A stretch of 64,000 nt of DNA from CAIKZZ01 sp035604595 (GCA_035604595.1 DATNIE010000021.1:1-64000); one strand, 5' to 3'; counted from the first letter of the stretch, positions 38,243-47,010 are shown. Numbers and translations: made by a program. The notes: generated by a model from the letters alone, not told the origin.

Positions 38243-38959
38243 ATGATCAAGATTGACAAGCGCATCACCAAGTTCCGGGTCGACAAGCCGGCCGAGGCGG
38301 CTGCCGCGAGGTCCGCGGAAGAGCGCAGGACCGACGTTGCCGAGCTGCGCAAGGACGGCGGCAAGGTCATCTGGATGCACGAGAAGCTCGAGCGTCCCGA
38401 GGTCCTGATCGGCTCGACCTACAAGATCAAGACACCGGTCTCGGACCACGCGATGTACGTCACGATCAACGACATCGTATTGAACGAGGGCACCGAGCAC
38501 GAGCAGCGCCGGCCATTTGAGGTGTTCATCAACTCGAAGAACCTCGATCACTTCCAGTGGATCGTGGCTCTGACCCGGATCATTTCGGCCGTGTTCCGCA
38601 AGGGCGGTGACGTGACCTTCCTGGTCGACGAGCTAAAGGCGGTATTCGACCCGCGCGGCGGCTACTGGCAGCCGGGCGGGAAGTTCATGCCGTCGATCAT
38701 CGCCGAGCTCGGCTACGTGATCGAGAAACACCTTCAGACGATCGGGCTGATGCCGCGGCCGGAGCTGGACGTGCACCGGCGCAAGCTGATCGAGGAAAAG
38801 CGTGAGGAGTTCGAGGCGCGCAACAAGCAGCAGGATGCATTCGCTCGCGGGCACTACCCGGAGGGCGCACAGCTGTGCTCCAAGTGCAGCACTGCGGCGG
38901 TCGTGATGATGGATGGCTGCATGACCTGCCTCAATTGCGGCGACTCGAAGTGCGGCTGA
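38243..38959 (+). CDS. nrdJb: class II ribonucleotide reductase small/C-terminal subunit (TSCPD domain)
   Basis: A 238-residue partner of NrdJa. The central part (YKIKTPVSDHAMYVTINDI, PFEVFINSKNLDHFQW, SAVFRKGGDVTFL) is the TSCPD domain found at the C-terminus of single-chain class II enzymes. The tail is cysteine-rich: LCSKCS, GCMTCLNCG and a final CG, suited to re-reducing the active site disulfide or to bind zinc. It starts one base after the nrdJa stop, so the two are co-translated. A strong terminator follows. Confidence 0.9.
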   Translation: MIKIDKRITKFRVDKPAEAAAARSAEERRTDVAELRKDGGKVIWMHEKLERPEVLIGSTYKIKTPVSDHAMYVTINDIVLNEGTEHEQRRPFEVFINSKNLDHFQWIVALTRIISAVFRKGGDVTFLVDELKAVFDPRGGYWQPGGKFMPSIIAELGYVIEKHLQTIGLMPRPELDVHRRKLIEEKREEFEARNKQQDAFARGHYPEGAQLCSKCSTAAVVMMDGCMTCLNCGDSKCG

Positions 38960-39041
38960 TGCGCTGACGGACCCGTCGACACGCGCTCGACCCGGGCCCA
39001 TGGTCCGGCGCCGCGCAAGCGGCACGAGGCGCGTGCGTTCT

Positions 39042-39076
39042 GGGCCGCCCCCCCCAAAGGGGGCGGCCCTTTTTTT
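39042..39076 (+). terminator. intrinsic terminator of nrdJab
   Basis: GGGCCGCCCCC at 39042-39052 pairs perfectly with GGGGGCGGCCC at 39059-39069 over a six-base loop, followed by seven T residues. This is the strongest terminator in the window and ends the nrdJa-nrdJb transcript 83 bases after its stop. Confidence 0.92.
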
Positions 39077-39142
39077 ACCGTTAATCGCAGCGCTGCAGGT
39101 GCATGACGAGCGTGCATCGACGCGCCCCGCTGGCCTCCGGGA

Positions 39143-39598
39143 TCAGGTCTCTGGCGCACCGATGCGCAGCGTCCGGGTCGCGATGCGGATTTCGATCAGG
39201 AACGCGACGAGCGCGCCGACGAGCGCAACCATCGCCCCGATGAACAGCCCCGCCACCGTCACCGCCAGATCGAAGCGCACGAATGCGCTGGCAAACAGCA
39301 GCGCCACGACGATGGCTACCAGCAGCGCCGAGCAGGTGCTGAGCGTGATCGCGGTGTTCATCAGCCGCGCTCGGTGGCCGAGCCATTGCAGCTGGCGCTT
39401 GAGGTCCTCGGCCTCGGCGGCATCGGCCGCGCCGTGCCGGGCCTCGAGCGGCCGGGCACGATCGACAACCCTCGCGAGGCGATTCGTCAGTACGCCGAGC
39501 AGCACGCCGATGCCGGACAGCAGGAACACCGGTGCCACCGACAGCTGGATCGTGTGCGCGATGCTCGCAACTTCGACGGGAGCCGTTTCGATTGCCAC
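39143..39598 (-). CDS. DUF2721-family membrane protein
   Basis: A 151-residue protein with three hydrophobic segments and the family pattern: IAHTIQLSVAPVFLLSGIG at the start, then LTNRLARVVDRARPLE, and RLMNTAITLSTCSALLVAI. Function unknown. The GTG at 39598 is preceded by GAGGA at correct spacing; a longer upstream frame overlaps the preceding gene and is not real. The preceding gene ends ten bases before, so the two are co-transcribed. Confidence 0.8.
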   Translation of the reverse strand: MAIETAPVEVASIAHTIQLSVAPVFLLSGIGVLLGVLTNRLARVVDRARPLEARHGAADAAEAEDLKRQLQWLGHRARLMNTAITLSTCSALLVAIVVALLFASAFVRFDLAVTVAGLFIGAMVALVGALVAFLIEIRIATRTLRIGAPET

Positions 39599-39608
39599 CG
39601 TTGCGTCC

Positions 39609-40094
39609 TCAGCCGGGCGCGGCAAGCACCGCGTCCGCCTGTCTCTTCCGGCGCACGTAGAGCCGCTTGCGGACGCGGGCCACGAGCTCGGCGTTGCGGT
39701 CGCGGATCTCGACCGAAAACTCCGGCAGCAGCTTCGAGCCGTCGGCAGCCTGTCGCCGCAGCCGGGCGATCTGCGCGGCCCCGACACGAAACTCTGCGCT
39801 CACGGTGCCGCGACCGGGTTTCACATACTCAATTTCCGCGGTCTGGTCCCAGACCATGTACTCCTCGCCCAGCAGGTGCAACAGCATCAGCATATGGAAC
39901 GGGTCGGTCATCGCAAACAGGCTTCCGCCGAAGTGCGTGCCGACAAAATTGCGATTCACCAGGCCGTGCCTCAGCTCGACCCGCACGTAGCTCCAGTCGG
40001 CGGCGATCTCCCGGACCCGGATGCCAGCACCCAGGAACGGCGGCCAGGCGTTGACCACGTGGCGGAAGAGCCCCGGGGACATGCGCGCTGCCAT
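39609..40094 (-). CDS. DUF4442-family hotdog-fold protein (thioesterase-like)
   Basis: A 161-residue protein of the DUF4442 family, a hotdog fold related to acyl-CoA thioesterases. LRHGLVNRNFVGTHFGGSL near residue 50 and AMTDPFHMLMLL are typical; VWDQTAEIEYVKPGRG follows. It may bind acyl-CoA or acyl-ACP; activity is not shown for most members. The ATG at 40094 is my choice among three possible starts (40118 TTG, 40094, 40082); no clear ribosome binding site settles it. Confidence 0.75.
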   Translation of the reverse strand: MAARMSPGLFRHVVNAWPPFLGAGIRVREIAADWSYVRVELRHGLVNRNFVGTHFGGSLFAMTDPFHMLMLLHLLGEEYMVWDQTAEIEYVKPGRGTVSAEFRVGAAQIARLRRQAADGSKLLPEFSVEIRDRNAELVARVRKRLYVRRKRQADAVLAAPG

Positions 40095-40288
40095 GCACCG
40101 ATTGTACGCAAAGCCCAAGGTCGTGCGGCGCGACGGCGCCGCGCGTCGGCGCGCACGCTGAGGTCACGGAGTGCGCAGGTCGACGCTGTGCCAGGCGGTG
40201 GGGAGCCGAATCCGGCGCGAGAGCGCGGTGTGGTACGCGCCAGGACAGCGAGGCACGGCGCCCGGGGTGGCGGCGCGGCGCGCCCGTC

Positions 40289-40756
40289 TCAGGGCTTGCG
40301 ACCCCGCGGCCGTTCGTAGGGGTTGAAGCTGATGTCCTCTGGGCGACGGGCGGGGCCGCTGCTGTACGGGTCACCGCTGGCTGGCTCGTCGGCGCGGGGC
40401 TTGGCCTTGGCGGGCGCGCGCGCGTACGGGGTGAAGACCCGCGAGTCGTCCTTGGCGGGCGCGCGCTCGTACGGGTTGCAAGCCCGCGACTGGTCCTTGC
40501 CGGGTGCGCGCTCGTACGGGTTGAAAGCCCGCGACTCGTCCTTGCCGAGTGTGTCCTGGAGTTCGAGCTTGACCGACTCGGTCAGCGCCCGAATGCGCCG
40601 GGTGCTCACGTCGGGATCGAATCTGCCGGTTCGCACGGCCCATTCCGAGATCGGACGCCCGTATGCGTCGGCCTTTACTTGGCCCGACCGGCCGGTACGC
40701 GCCGGTGGAACTGGCGCTGGCGCAGGTGGTTTATCGATTCGATCACGTTGCGACAT
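40289..40756 (-). CDS. small repeat protein with FNPYERAP units
   Basis: A 155-residue hydrophilic protein of unknown function. Residues 1-70 are a basic, proline-rich head followed by a short helix-like segment (RRIRALTESVKLELQDTL). Three tandem 15-residue units follow at 71-85, 86-100 and 101-115, of form xKDxSRxFNPYERAP, with a final FNPYERP at 144-150. No signal peptide or membrane segment is present. The repeats make slippage-driven length change likely. It lies alone between non-coding spacers. I do not recognise the family. Confidence 0.6.
   Translation of the reverse strand: MSQRDRIDKPPAPAPVPPARTGRSGQVKADAYGRPISEWAVRTGRFDPDVSTRRIRALTESVKLELQDTLGKDESRAFNPYERAPGKDQSRACNPYERAPAKDDSRVFTPYARAPAKAKPRADEPASGDPYSSGPARRPEDISFNPYERPRGRKP
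40412..40546 (-). repeat. three tandem 45-bp coding repeats
   Basis: Three in-frame 45-bp units encode the xKDxSRxFNPYERAP repeats of the protein at 40289-40756. Units 1 and 2 are closest to each other at both DNA and protein level; unit 3 has diverged (Thr for Asn, Ala for Glu). A fourth decayed unit may follow. Confidence 0.85.
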
Positions 40757-41154
40757 GGGCGCTTACCGGTATTGCCAAGGCACACTCCTCCATAACGCGC
40801 AAGATAATTGTTTGTTGCACGCTTGGCATTCCCAACTGCCAATTTTGTGAACCGTGCACGGGCAACAGGCAGCCACGCGTCCGCAGGGCGTGACACGCAC
40901 CGCGGCCATGTCAATGCCCGACCCGCTGACCCGGGCGCGCCGTCACAGACCGCGGCCCGCAGCCTCGCGCCACGGTACGTGCCCTGACCTCCGCTCCGCC
41001 CCCATCGACGCCATGCTCCGCGAACGCGGGCCGGCCCTGCCACTCTAAAAACAAGCAAGCTGCGTGCCACCCAATGGAATCAGTAACTTGTACAATCGGC
41101 ACCGGCTGAGCTGTTAAGACGTTGCACACTCGGCCCGCCCCTTGAGGAGGATGA
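40757..41154. other. divergent intergenic region
   Basis: A 398-bp spacer between the minus-strand repeat protein and mltD. A TACAAT hexamer at 41091-41096 is a good -10 for mltD but has no clear -35 at the proper distance. A near-perfect Shine-Dalgarno, GAGGAGG, lies at about 41144-41150 just before the mltD ATG. I see no gene or RNA. Confidence 0.45.
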
Positions 41155-43395
41155 ATGCCCCGAGCTGCCCCGCGCTCGCGTCGATGTCTGGCCGTCGTCG
41201 CCCTGCTGGGCCTCGTGATGCTGCCGGTGGGCATCACCCGCGCCGCGGCGAGCGACTTCCCGCGGCCCCCGCAGCTCGAGCCCGACGTACAGTTCTGGCA
41301 GCGGATCTACACGAAGGTCACGACCCAGGCAGGGCTGCTGCACGACGATCGGTATCTGGACGTCGTGTACGAAGAACTGACCTTCGCGCCGGGGCTGTCG
41401 CCGCGCGAGCGCTCCGACCTCGTGGATGCGGCGCGCACGAAGTACGAGCGCATGCTGCGCAAGCTTGCGAGCTCGCCGCAGGAGCATCTCACCGATGACG
41501 AACAGCGGGTGCTCAAGCTGTTTCCGCCGAACGTCGGCAGCGCAGCGCTCAGGGAGGCGGCGGACCACGTCCGTTTCCAGCTCGGCCAGGCGGACCGCTT
41601 CAAGGAGGGATTGACGCGCGCCGGCGCCTGGGAGCGCCACGTCGAGGAGACACTGCAGAAGCAAGGGCTGCCGCCCGAGTTGTCGGCGCTGCCGCACGTC
41701 GAGTCCTCGTTCAATCCGCGGGCCTACTCAAAGGTCGGCGCCGCCGGAATGTGGCAGTTCATGCGCTCGACCGGCCGCCGCTGGCTGCGCGTCGACAACG
41801 TCGTCGACGAACGACTCGACCCGTACAAGTCGACAGTTGCCGCGGCGCAGTTCCTCGGCATCAACTACTCTATTCTCGGGACCTGGCCGCTGGCGCTCAC
41901 GGCCTACAACCACGGGGTCGGAGGCATGCGCCGGGCCAAGGAGCTGATGGGTACCGACGACATCGTCACGATCTTGCGCTCCTATCAAAGCCGCAGCTTC
42001 GGCTTCGCCTCGCGCAATTTCTACGTATCGTTCCTGGCCGCGCTCGAGATCGACCGCGATGTCGATCGCTTCTTCGGCCAGCTCGAACGATTGCCGCCCG
42101 ATACCAGCCGGACGCTGCGCCTGCCGCACTACATCCCGGTCACGGCGCTCGAGCGCGCGCTCGGCACCGACCGCGAGACGCTGCGCGGCCTGAACCTGGC
42201 GCTGATGGATCCGGTGTGGAACGGTCAGCGATTCGTGCCGCGCGGCTTTGAGCTACGGATCCCGGCTGCCGGTGTCAAGGAGCCGGACCGGCTGCTCGCC
42301 GCCGTGGCGGCCGGCGAACGCTTCGCTGATCAAAAGCGCGACGCCGCGCACCGCGTCCGGCGCGGCGAGACCCTCGAGCGGATCGCAACGGCCTATGCGG
42401 TGCGCCCGGCCGAGCTCCTCGCGCTCAACGGCCTCACTGACCCCAAGTCCATCAAGCCCGGAATGACGCTGAAGTTGCCGCCGCTGCAGCCAATCAGCGC
42501 CGCGGCTGCGGTCAGCGCTGCGGCGGCGCCGGTCCAGGCCGCGGCCGGGGCCAGCAGCCCGGAGGTGTACGTGGTCCGCAGCGGTGACGTGCTGTCCGAC
42601 ATCGCGAGGCGCTTCGGGCTCAGCGAGGCGGCGCTGATGAGCCAGAACGCCATCTCGGATCGCGACTTCCTGTTCGAAGGGCAGACGCTCAATGTCGCAA
42701 AGACGCCATCGCCGGTGATCGCTGCCGTACCGGCCGAACCCGCCAGCCACGACGAGGCGCCGGCCGAGGAGGCGCGGGTCGAGATCGAATCGGCGCGCTC
42801 CAAGCCGCAGCCCGTGTCGCGCGAGCAGGCCGCCGAGTACGGCCCCGGCCTCGTTCCAGGCATCGAGAGCGCCGCGTCGGCGGACCCGAGCGACTACTCG
42901 GTCGCTGGTGACACGGCGATCGTGCAGGGCGCGGAAACGCTGGGGCATTTCGCGGACTGGCTGTCGGTCAGTGCGAGCCGCCTGCGGGCACTGAACCACA
43001 TGCCTGCCGGCTCAGTCCTCGCGCTCGGCCGCCGCATTCGGCTCGACCTGTCGCGCGTCGATGCGGCGACGTTCGAGGAGCGGCGCATGCGCTTCCACCG
43101 CCAGCTCCAGGATGATTTCTTCCAGCGCTACAAGATCATTGGACACGAGCGGCATCGGCTGAAATCCGGGGAATCGCTGTGGACGCTGACGCAGAAGACG
43201 AACGTGCCGGTGTGGCTCCTCCGCCAGTACAACCCCGAAACAGACTTCACGACGGTGCGGGTCGGCACCATGGTCGTGCTGCCGAAGGTCGAGAGCGTGG
43301 CTGCGTCGGCCGCGCCTGCGGCGGCACCGACGCCGCCACGGCCGGCCGCGAAGGAGGCGCCGACGCCGAGCGCGCCCCAGGGCGCGGGTCAATGA
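41155..43395 (+). CDS. mltD: membrane-bound lytic transglycosylase D with LysM domains
   Basis: A 746-residue murein hydrolase that cleaves glycan strands with anhydro-muropeptide formation. After a signal peptide, the SLT domain (about residues 150-330) has the catalytic Glu in LPHVESSFNPRAYS and AAGMWQFM. Four LysM peptidoglycan-binding units follow: near 400, 470, 580 (degenerate, GDTAIVQGAETLGHFA) and 665 (HRLKSGESLWTLTQK). Four is more than the two of the Escherichia coli enzyme. It overlaps the next lipoprotein gene by four bases and heads a cell-wall cluster. Confidence 0.9.
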   Translation: MPRAAPRSRRCLAVVALLGLVMLPVGITRAAASDFPRPPQLEPDVQFWQRIYTKVTTQAGLLHDDRYLDVVYEELTFAPGLSPRERSDLVDAARTKYERMLRKLASSPQEHLTDDEQRVLKLFPPNVGSAALREAADHVRFQLGQADRFKEGLTRAGAWERHVEETLQKQGLPPELSALPHVESSFNPRAYSKVGAAGMWQFMRSTGRRWLRVDNVVDERLDPYKSTVAAAQFLGINYSILGTWPLALTAYNHGVGGMRRAKELMGTDDIVTILRSYQSRSFGFASRNFYVSFLAALEIDRDVDRFFGQLERLPPDTSRTLRLPHYIPVTALERALGTDRETLRGLNLALMDPVWNGQRFVPRGFELRIPAAGVKEPDRLLAAVAAGERFADQKRDAAHRVRRGETLERIATAYAVRPAELLALNGLTDPKSIKPGMTLKLPPLQPISAAAAVSAAAAPVQAAAGASSPEVYVVRSGDVLSDIARRFGLSEAALMSQNAISDRDFLFEGQTLNVAKTPSPVIAAVPAEPASHDEAPAEEARVEIESARSKPQPVSREQAAEYGPGLVPGIESAASADPSDYSVAGDTAIVQGAETLGHFADWLSVSASRLRALNHMPAGSVLALGRRIRLDLSRVDAATFEERRMRFHRQLQDDFFQRYKIIGHERHRLKSGESLWTLTQKTNVPVWLLRQYNPETDFTTVRVGTMVVLPKVESVAASAAPAAAPTPPRPAAKEAPTPSAPQGAGQ

Positions 43396-43766
43396 TGCGC
43401 CGGCTCGCGACAGTGGTCGGGCTCGCGGTGCTCGGTGCCTGTGCGACCGACCGCGTGTATCCGGGGCCCGAGCGGCCGTCGGCCGAGATCGCGCTGATCG
43501 CGGGAGCGCCAAGCATCAATGCCGGACTGCCGCTGGCCGCCGTGATCCGCAAGGTCGACGAGCACAGGGTCCGTTTCGGCTACTCTCGGGTCGCCGTCAC
43601 GCCTGGCAGCCACGTGCTGCTGATCGACTGCCTGATGGCGGCAGCCCACACGACGACGCGCTTCGCAATCGAGGCAGACGTTGAGGCGGGCCAGCGCTAC
43701 CTGCTGGTCGCCGACAGCGCTCCCGGCAACCAGCGCTGCGGCGCCGTTCGGCTCGACGAGCGCTGA
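43392..43766 (+). CDS. small hypothetical lipoprotein
   Basis: A 124-residue protein with a lipobox (VLGACATD, Cys near residue 17). The mature part is short and beta-rich, with RVRFGYSRVAVTPGSHVLLIDC, a pattern seen in small carbohydrate-binding or PEGA-like envelope modules. Its ATG overlaps the mltD stop (ATGA), so translation is coupled. A partner or regulator of MltD is possible; nothing in the sequence proves it. Confidence 0.7.
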   Translation: MMRRLATVVGLAVLGACATDRVYPGPERPSAEIALIAGAPSINAGLPLAAVIRKVDEHRVRFGYSRVAVTPGSHVLLIDCLMAAAHTTTRFAIEADVEAGQRYLLVADSAPGNQRCGAVRLDER

Positions 43767-43846
43767 TCGTCCAGGCCCCGTGCAACCGGCAGCCGCCGTG
43801 ACCCGAGTCGCGGCGCAGCGCCAGAGCCGTTCCGTATAATCCAGAT

Positions 43847-44380
43847 ATGTCGAATGGACCCCGCCGCCGCCGGGCCCGCGCCGTCGCGGTTGCCCTGCTC
43901 TGCGTCACGGCAATCGTGCTGCCGCCGGTGGTCAAGGTGGCGGCCGAGGTGCTGCAAGCCGCCGATGCGGTGCTGGTCGTCAAGAGCGAGCACCGGTTGT
44001 ACCTGCTGCGCGGCGGCCAGCCGTTCAAGAGCTACCGGGTCGCGCTCGGCCTCAATCCGGCCGGGCACAAGGAGCGCGAGGGCGACTTCCGCACGCCGGA
44101 AGGCAAATACCTGCTCGATGGGCGCAACGCCTCGAGCGACTTCTTCCTGTCGATCCACCTCAGTTACCCGAGCGAGGACGACATGAGACAGGCGCGACGC
44201 AACCGTTGGCGCCCGGGCGGCTCGATCATGATTCACGGCTCGCCGAACGTGCCGCGCAAGTCCGCCGAGTACTACCGCACTGCGGACTGGACCGACGGGT
44301 GCATCGCGCTCACGAATGACGACATGCTCGAGGTGTGGCTGCTGACGCGGGATAACACGCCGATCGAGATTCGTCCGTGA
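43847..44380 (+). CDS. L,D-transpeptidase (YkuD domain)
   Basis: A 177-residue periplasmic enzyme that forms L,D cross-links or attaches proteins to peptidoglycan. The YkuD signature is intact: His130 in MIHGSPN and the catalytic Cys152 in WTDGCIALTN. A single N-terminal hydrophobic segment (VAVALLCVTAIVLPPVV) is a signal or anchor. It follows the MltD-lipoprotein pair by 80 bp and overlaps ppnN by four bases. Confidence 0.92.
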   Translation: MSNGPRRRRARAVAVALLCVTAIVLPPVVKVAAEVLQAADAVLVVKSEHRLYLLRGGQPFKSYRVALGLNPAGHKEREGDFRTPEGKYLLDGRNASSDFFLSIHLSYPSEDDMRQARRNRWRPGGSIMIHGSPNVPRKSAEYYRTADWTDGCIALTNDDMLEVWLLTRDNTPIEIRP

Positions 44381-45768
44381 GCGCCGGTGCCGGGGACATC
44401 GACCCGAATGACTTCGTCGATGCCCGTGTCACTCCGCGCGGCAGTCTCGAGAACCTGTCGCAGGCGGAGGTGACCCAGCTTCTGGACCGCGGCCAGGGCG
44501 GCCTCTATCCGCTGTTCCGCCGCTGTGCGCTCGCGATCCTGAACGCGGGCAGCCACAGCGACGATCCGACAGAGCTGTTCGACAAATACAGGGATTTCGA
44601 GATCCGGATCGTCGAGCAATCATGGGGCGTCAATCTCGAGATGAGAAACGCTCCGGCGGTCGCATTCGTCGACGGACAGATGATCCGCGGCGTCAAGGAA
44701 CACCTGTTCGCCGTCCTTCGGGATATCGTCTACATCGCCAACGAGATCGTCGAAAGCGGCCGCTTCGACCTGACGGAGCCGGCCAGCATCTCGAACGCGG
44801 TGTTCTGCATTCTGCGCAACGCCCACGTTCTCGACGCGCGCGGGCGCCCGGACCTCATCGTCTGCTGGGGCGGCCATTCGATTCCCCGCGAAGAATACGA
44901 TTACACCAAGCAGGTCGGCTACGAGCTCGGCCTCAGAGCGCTCAACGTCTGCACTGGCTGCGGCCCCGGCGCGATGAAGGGGCCGATGAAGGGCGCGACG
45001 ATCGGCCATTCGAAGCAGCGCATCCATGACGGTCGCTACATCGGGCTCACCGAGCCCGGCATCGTCGCTGCCGAGCCGCCGAACCCGATCGTCAACAATC
45101 TCGTGATCATGCCGGACATCGAGAAACGTCTCGAGGGGTTCGCGCGCCTTGCGCATGGCATCGTCATCTTCCCGGGCGGCGTCGGCACGGCCGAGGAGAT
45201 CCTGTACCTGCTCGGGATCCTGCTCGATCCGGACAACGCCGATCAGCCGCTGCCGCTGGTGCTCACCGGCCCGGCTGGTTCGGCGCAGTGGCTCGAGCAG
45301 GTGCACGAGTTCGTCCGGCTGACGCTCGGCCCGGCCGCGCAGCAGCGCTACCGGATCATCATCGACGATCCGGCCGAGGTCGCCCGGACGATGGTCGCCG
45401 GGATGCAGGCGGTGCGGCGCCACCGGCAACTCGCGGGGGACGCGTACAACTTCAACTGGACGCTCAAGATCCCGCCAGATTTCCAGCTGCCGTTCGACGT
45501 CTCCCACGACAGCGTCGCGGCGCTGCGGCTCCACCCGGACCAGCCTGCGCACACGCGGGCGGCGAACCTGAGGCGCGTGTTCTCGGCGATCGTCGCCGGC
45601 AACGTCAAGGAGCACGGCATGCGTCAGATTGCCGCCCACGGGCCATTCGAGATTCACGGCGACCGCCGGCTCATGCAGCCGCTGGAAGCGCTGCTCGGGT
45701 CGTTCATCGCCCAGCGGCGCATGCGGATTTCAGGCCAGTACCGCCCCGTCTACCGCGTCATGCCCTGA
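44377..45768 (+). CDS. ppnN: nucleotide 5'-monophosphate nucleosidase PpnN (LOG family)
   Basis: A 463-residue enzyme of the PpnN/YgdH type, which hydrolyses purine and pyrimidine 5'-monophosphates to base and ribose phosphate; the Escherichia coli enzyme is activated by (p)ppGpp. The LOG core has GCGPGAMKGPMKGATIGH near residue 190 and FPGGVGTAEE near 266. The extended N- and C-terminal parts (the latter with FNWTLKIPPDFQLPFD) match full-length PpnN. The GTG start overlaps the L,D-transpeptidase stop. Confidence 0.92.
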   Translation: MSAGAGDIDPNDFVDARVTPRGSLENLSQAEVTQLLDRGQGGLYPLFRRCALAILNAGSHSDDPTELFDKYRDFEIRIVEQSWGVNLEMRNAPAVAFVDGQMIRGVKEHLFAVLRDIVYIANEIVESGRFDLTEPASISNAVFCILRNAHVLDARGRPDLIVCWGGHSIPREEYDYTKQVGYELGLRALNVCTGCGPGAMKGPMKGATIGHSKQRIHDGRYIGLTEPGIVAAEPPNPIVNNLVIMPDIEKRLEGFARLAHGIVIFPGGVGTAEEILYLLGILLDPDNADQPLPLVLTGPAGSAQWLEQVHEFVRLTLGPAAQQRYRIIIDDPAEVARTMVAGMQAVRRHRQLAGDAYNFNWTLKIPPDFQLPFDVSHDSVAALRLHPDQPAHTRAANLRRVFSAIVAGNVKEHGMRQIAAHGPFEIHGDRRLMQPLEALLGSFIAQRRMRISGQYRPVYRVMP

Positions 45769-45884
45769 TCGGCCCCCCGCCTTCCGAATTCCTTGAACGG
45801 GGTCCGGGGTCGGTGTGACGCAGTTCCTGTCAGAGGCATCCGCTGCGGCAGAGACTGGCCGCATCACCGTTGCAGGTGAGTGGA

Positions 45885-46127
45885 ATGAGCGATATCAAGA
45901 GCCCGCGCACATTGTCAAACCGCAAGCCGCTCGAGGTTCCGCCCGCGGCCTTGCTGCCGGCTGCGCCGGTGACGGGCGGGCGAATCGAGCGCCGGGCGGT
46001 GCCGCGCGGCCCTCTGGTCGCTCGCCATTCGGCGATCACCCGCAATCTGCGCAACTACGCAAACTACAAGAGCTGGGCGGAGAAGATCCGCAGCAACTGG
46101 GATCCGGACCAGGACCCCGAAGTCTGA
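45885..46127 (+). CDS. small hypothetical protein
   Basis: An 80-residue hydrophilic protein (start MSDIKSPRTLSNRKPLE) with a C-terminal segment ITRNLRNYANYKSWAEKI that looks helical. No signal or membrane segment is present. An AGGTGAGTGG stretch precedes the ATG. It ends one base before the stop of parA on the other strand. It is not recognised, though the translation looks like a true protein. Confidence 0.55.
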   Translation: MSDIKSPRTLSNRKPLEVPPAALLPAAPVTGGRIERRAVPRGPLVARHSAITRNLRNYANYKSWAEKIRSNWDPDQDPEV

Positions 46128-46128
46128 A

Positions 46129-46827
46129 TCAGACGGCGGCCTCGAGCCCGCCGACCGGCTGGGCTCCGTTGACCGGAATCCTCGCATCGAGCCACTCGAC
46201 CAGCGGTTGCCAGGTGTCGAGATCCTCGCGTACCAGGTAGTTCTTCATCTCGTGCAGACCATGGCCGTGCTCGGCCGCGCGCAGGTAGTTCTGCGAGTCG
46301 CGCAGCGTCGTGACGACGGGGATATTGAGGGTGTCGAGGAACCTCAGCAGCTTGCCGAACATCAGCGTGTTGCGGCGCGTGCGGTTGGCGATCACGCCGA
46401 TCCGGTCCTCGCTGCGGCGAACCTTGGCGATCAGCAGCAGGTCCGAGATGCACCTGGAGCACGCGTGGATGTCGATATCCGAGGGCAGGACCGGAACCAG
46501 GATCGCATTGGCGCCCCGTACCAGTTCTGGCATCTGCTCGGCGGCGATCGCGGCCGGCGTGTCGACGACCACCCGCTCGGTGCCGGTCGGCAGCTTGAGC
46601 AGAAAGCTGCGGGTCACCCGCGGGTTCTTGTCGTAGGCGGCGATCCCGTGGATGGCGGCGACGTCTGCGCCCCGCTTGCGCAGCCAGCGGGTGCTCGACG
46701 CCTGGGGGTCGTAATCCATCAACACCGTACTGAGACCCGCGGCGGCGTAGTGCGCCGCCAGGTTGATCGCAACCGTGGTCTTGCCCGAGCCGCCCTTGGG
46801 ATTCAGGACGACTATGCGCTGCTCCAT
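46129..46827 (-). CDS. ParA-family ATPase (orphan)
   Basis: A 232-residue deviant Walker ATPase. VVLNPKGGSGKTTVAINLA at the N-terminus has the ParA/MinD-type P-loop with the signature lysine, MDYDPQASS is the second motif, and VVVDTPAAI is Walker B-like. Such ATPases position DNA, protein clusters or flagella/pili. No ParB gene is adjacent. The ATG at 46827 is chosen because the frame further upstream has no family match. It converges with the small gene at 45885. Confidence 0.85.
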   Translation of the reverse strand: MEQRIVVLNPKGGSGKTTVAINLAAHYAAAGLSTVLMDYDPQASSTRWLRKRGADVAAIHGIAAYDKNPRVTRSFLLKLPTGTERVVVDTPAAIAAEQMPELVRGANAILVPVLPSDIDIHACSRCISDLLLIAKVRRSEDRIGVIANRTRRNTLMFGKLLRFLDTLNIPVVTTLRDSQNYLRAAEHGHGLHEMKNYLVREDLDTWQPLVEWLDARIPVNGAQPVGGLEAAV

Positions 46828-47010
46828 CACCTGTTCCCGCCCGCCGCAGCGCGGCGTGGCAGCTGCTAAGTTACTGAGTAGCCTACGCAGCGTGCGCGAT
46901 GCGCGCAAGCAGACGGGTCGCGATCCGGCACGATTCCTGTGATCCGCCGCAACGTCTCGACGCCCGGACGGGCCTACAGTCAGCGTCCCCCGGTGCTTGG
47001 CGAGGCTCGC

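Noticed and set aside
40412..40546. CRISPR-like repeat array
   Set aside because: The repeats are contiguous 45-bp coding units in frame, with no spacers and no cas genes.
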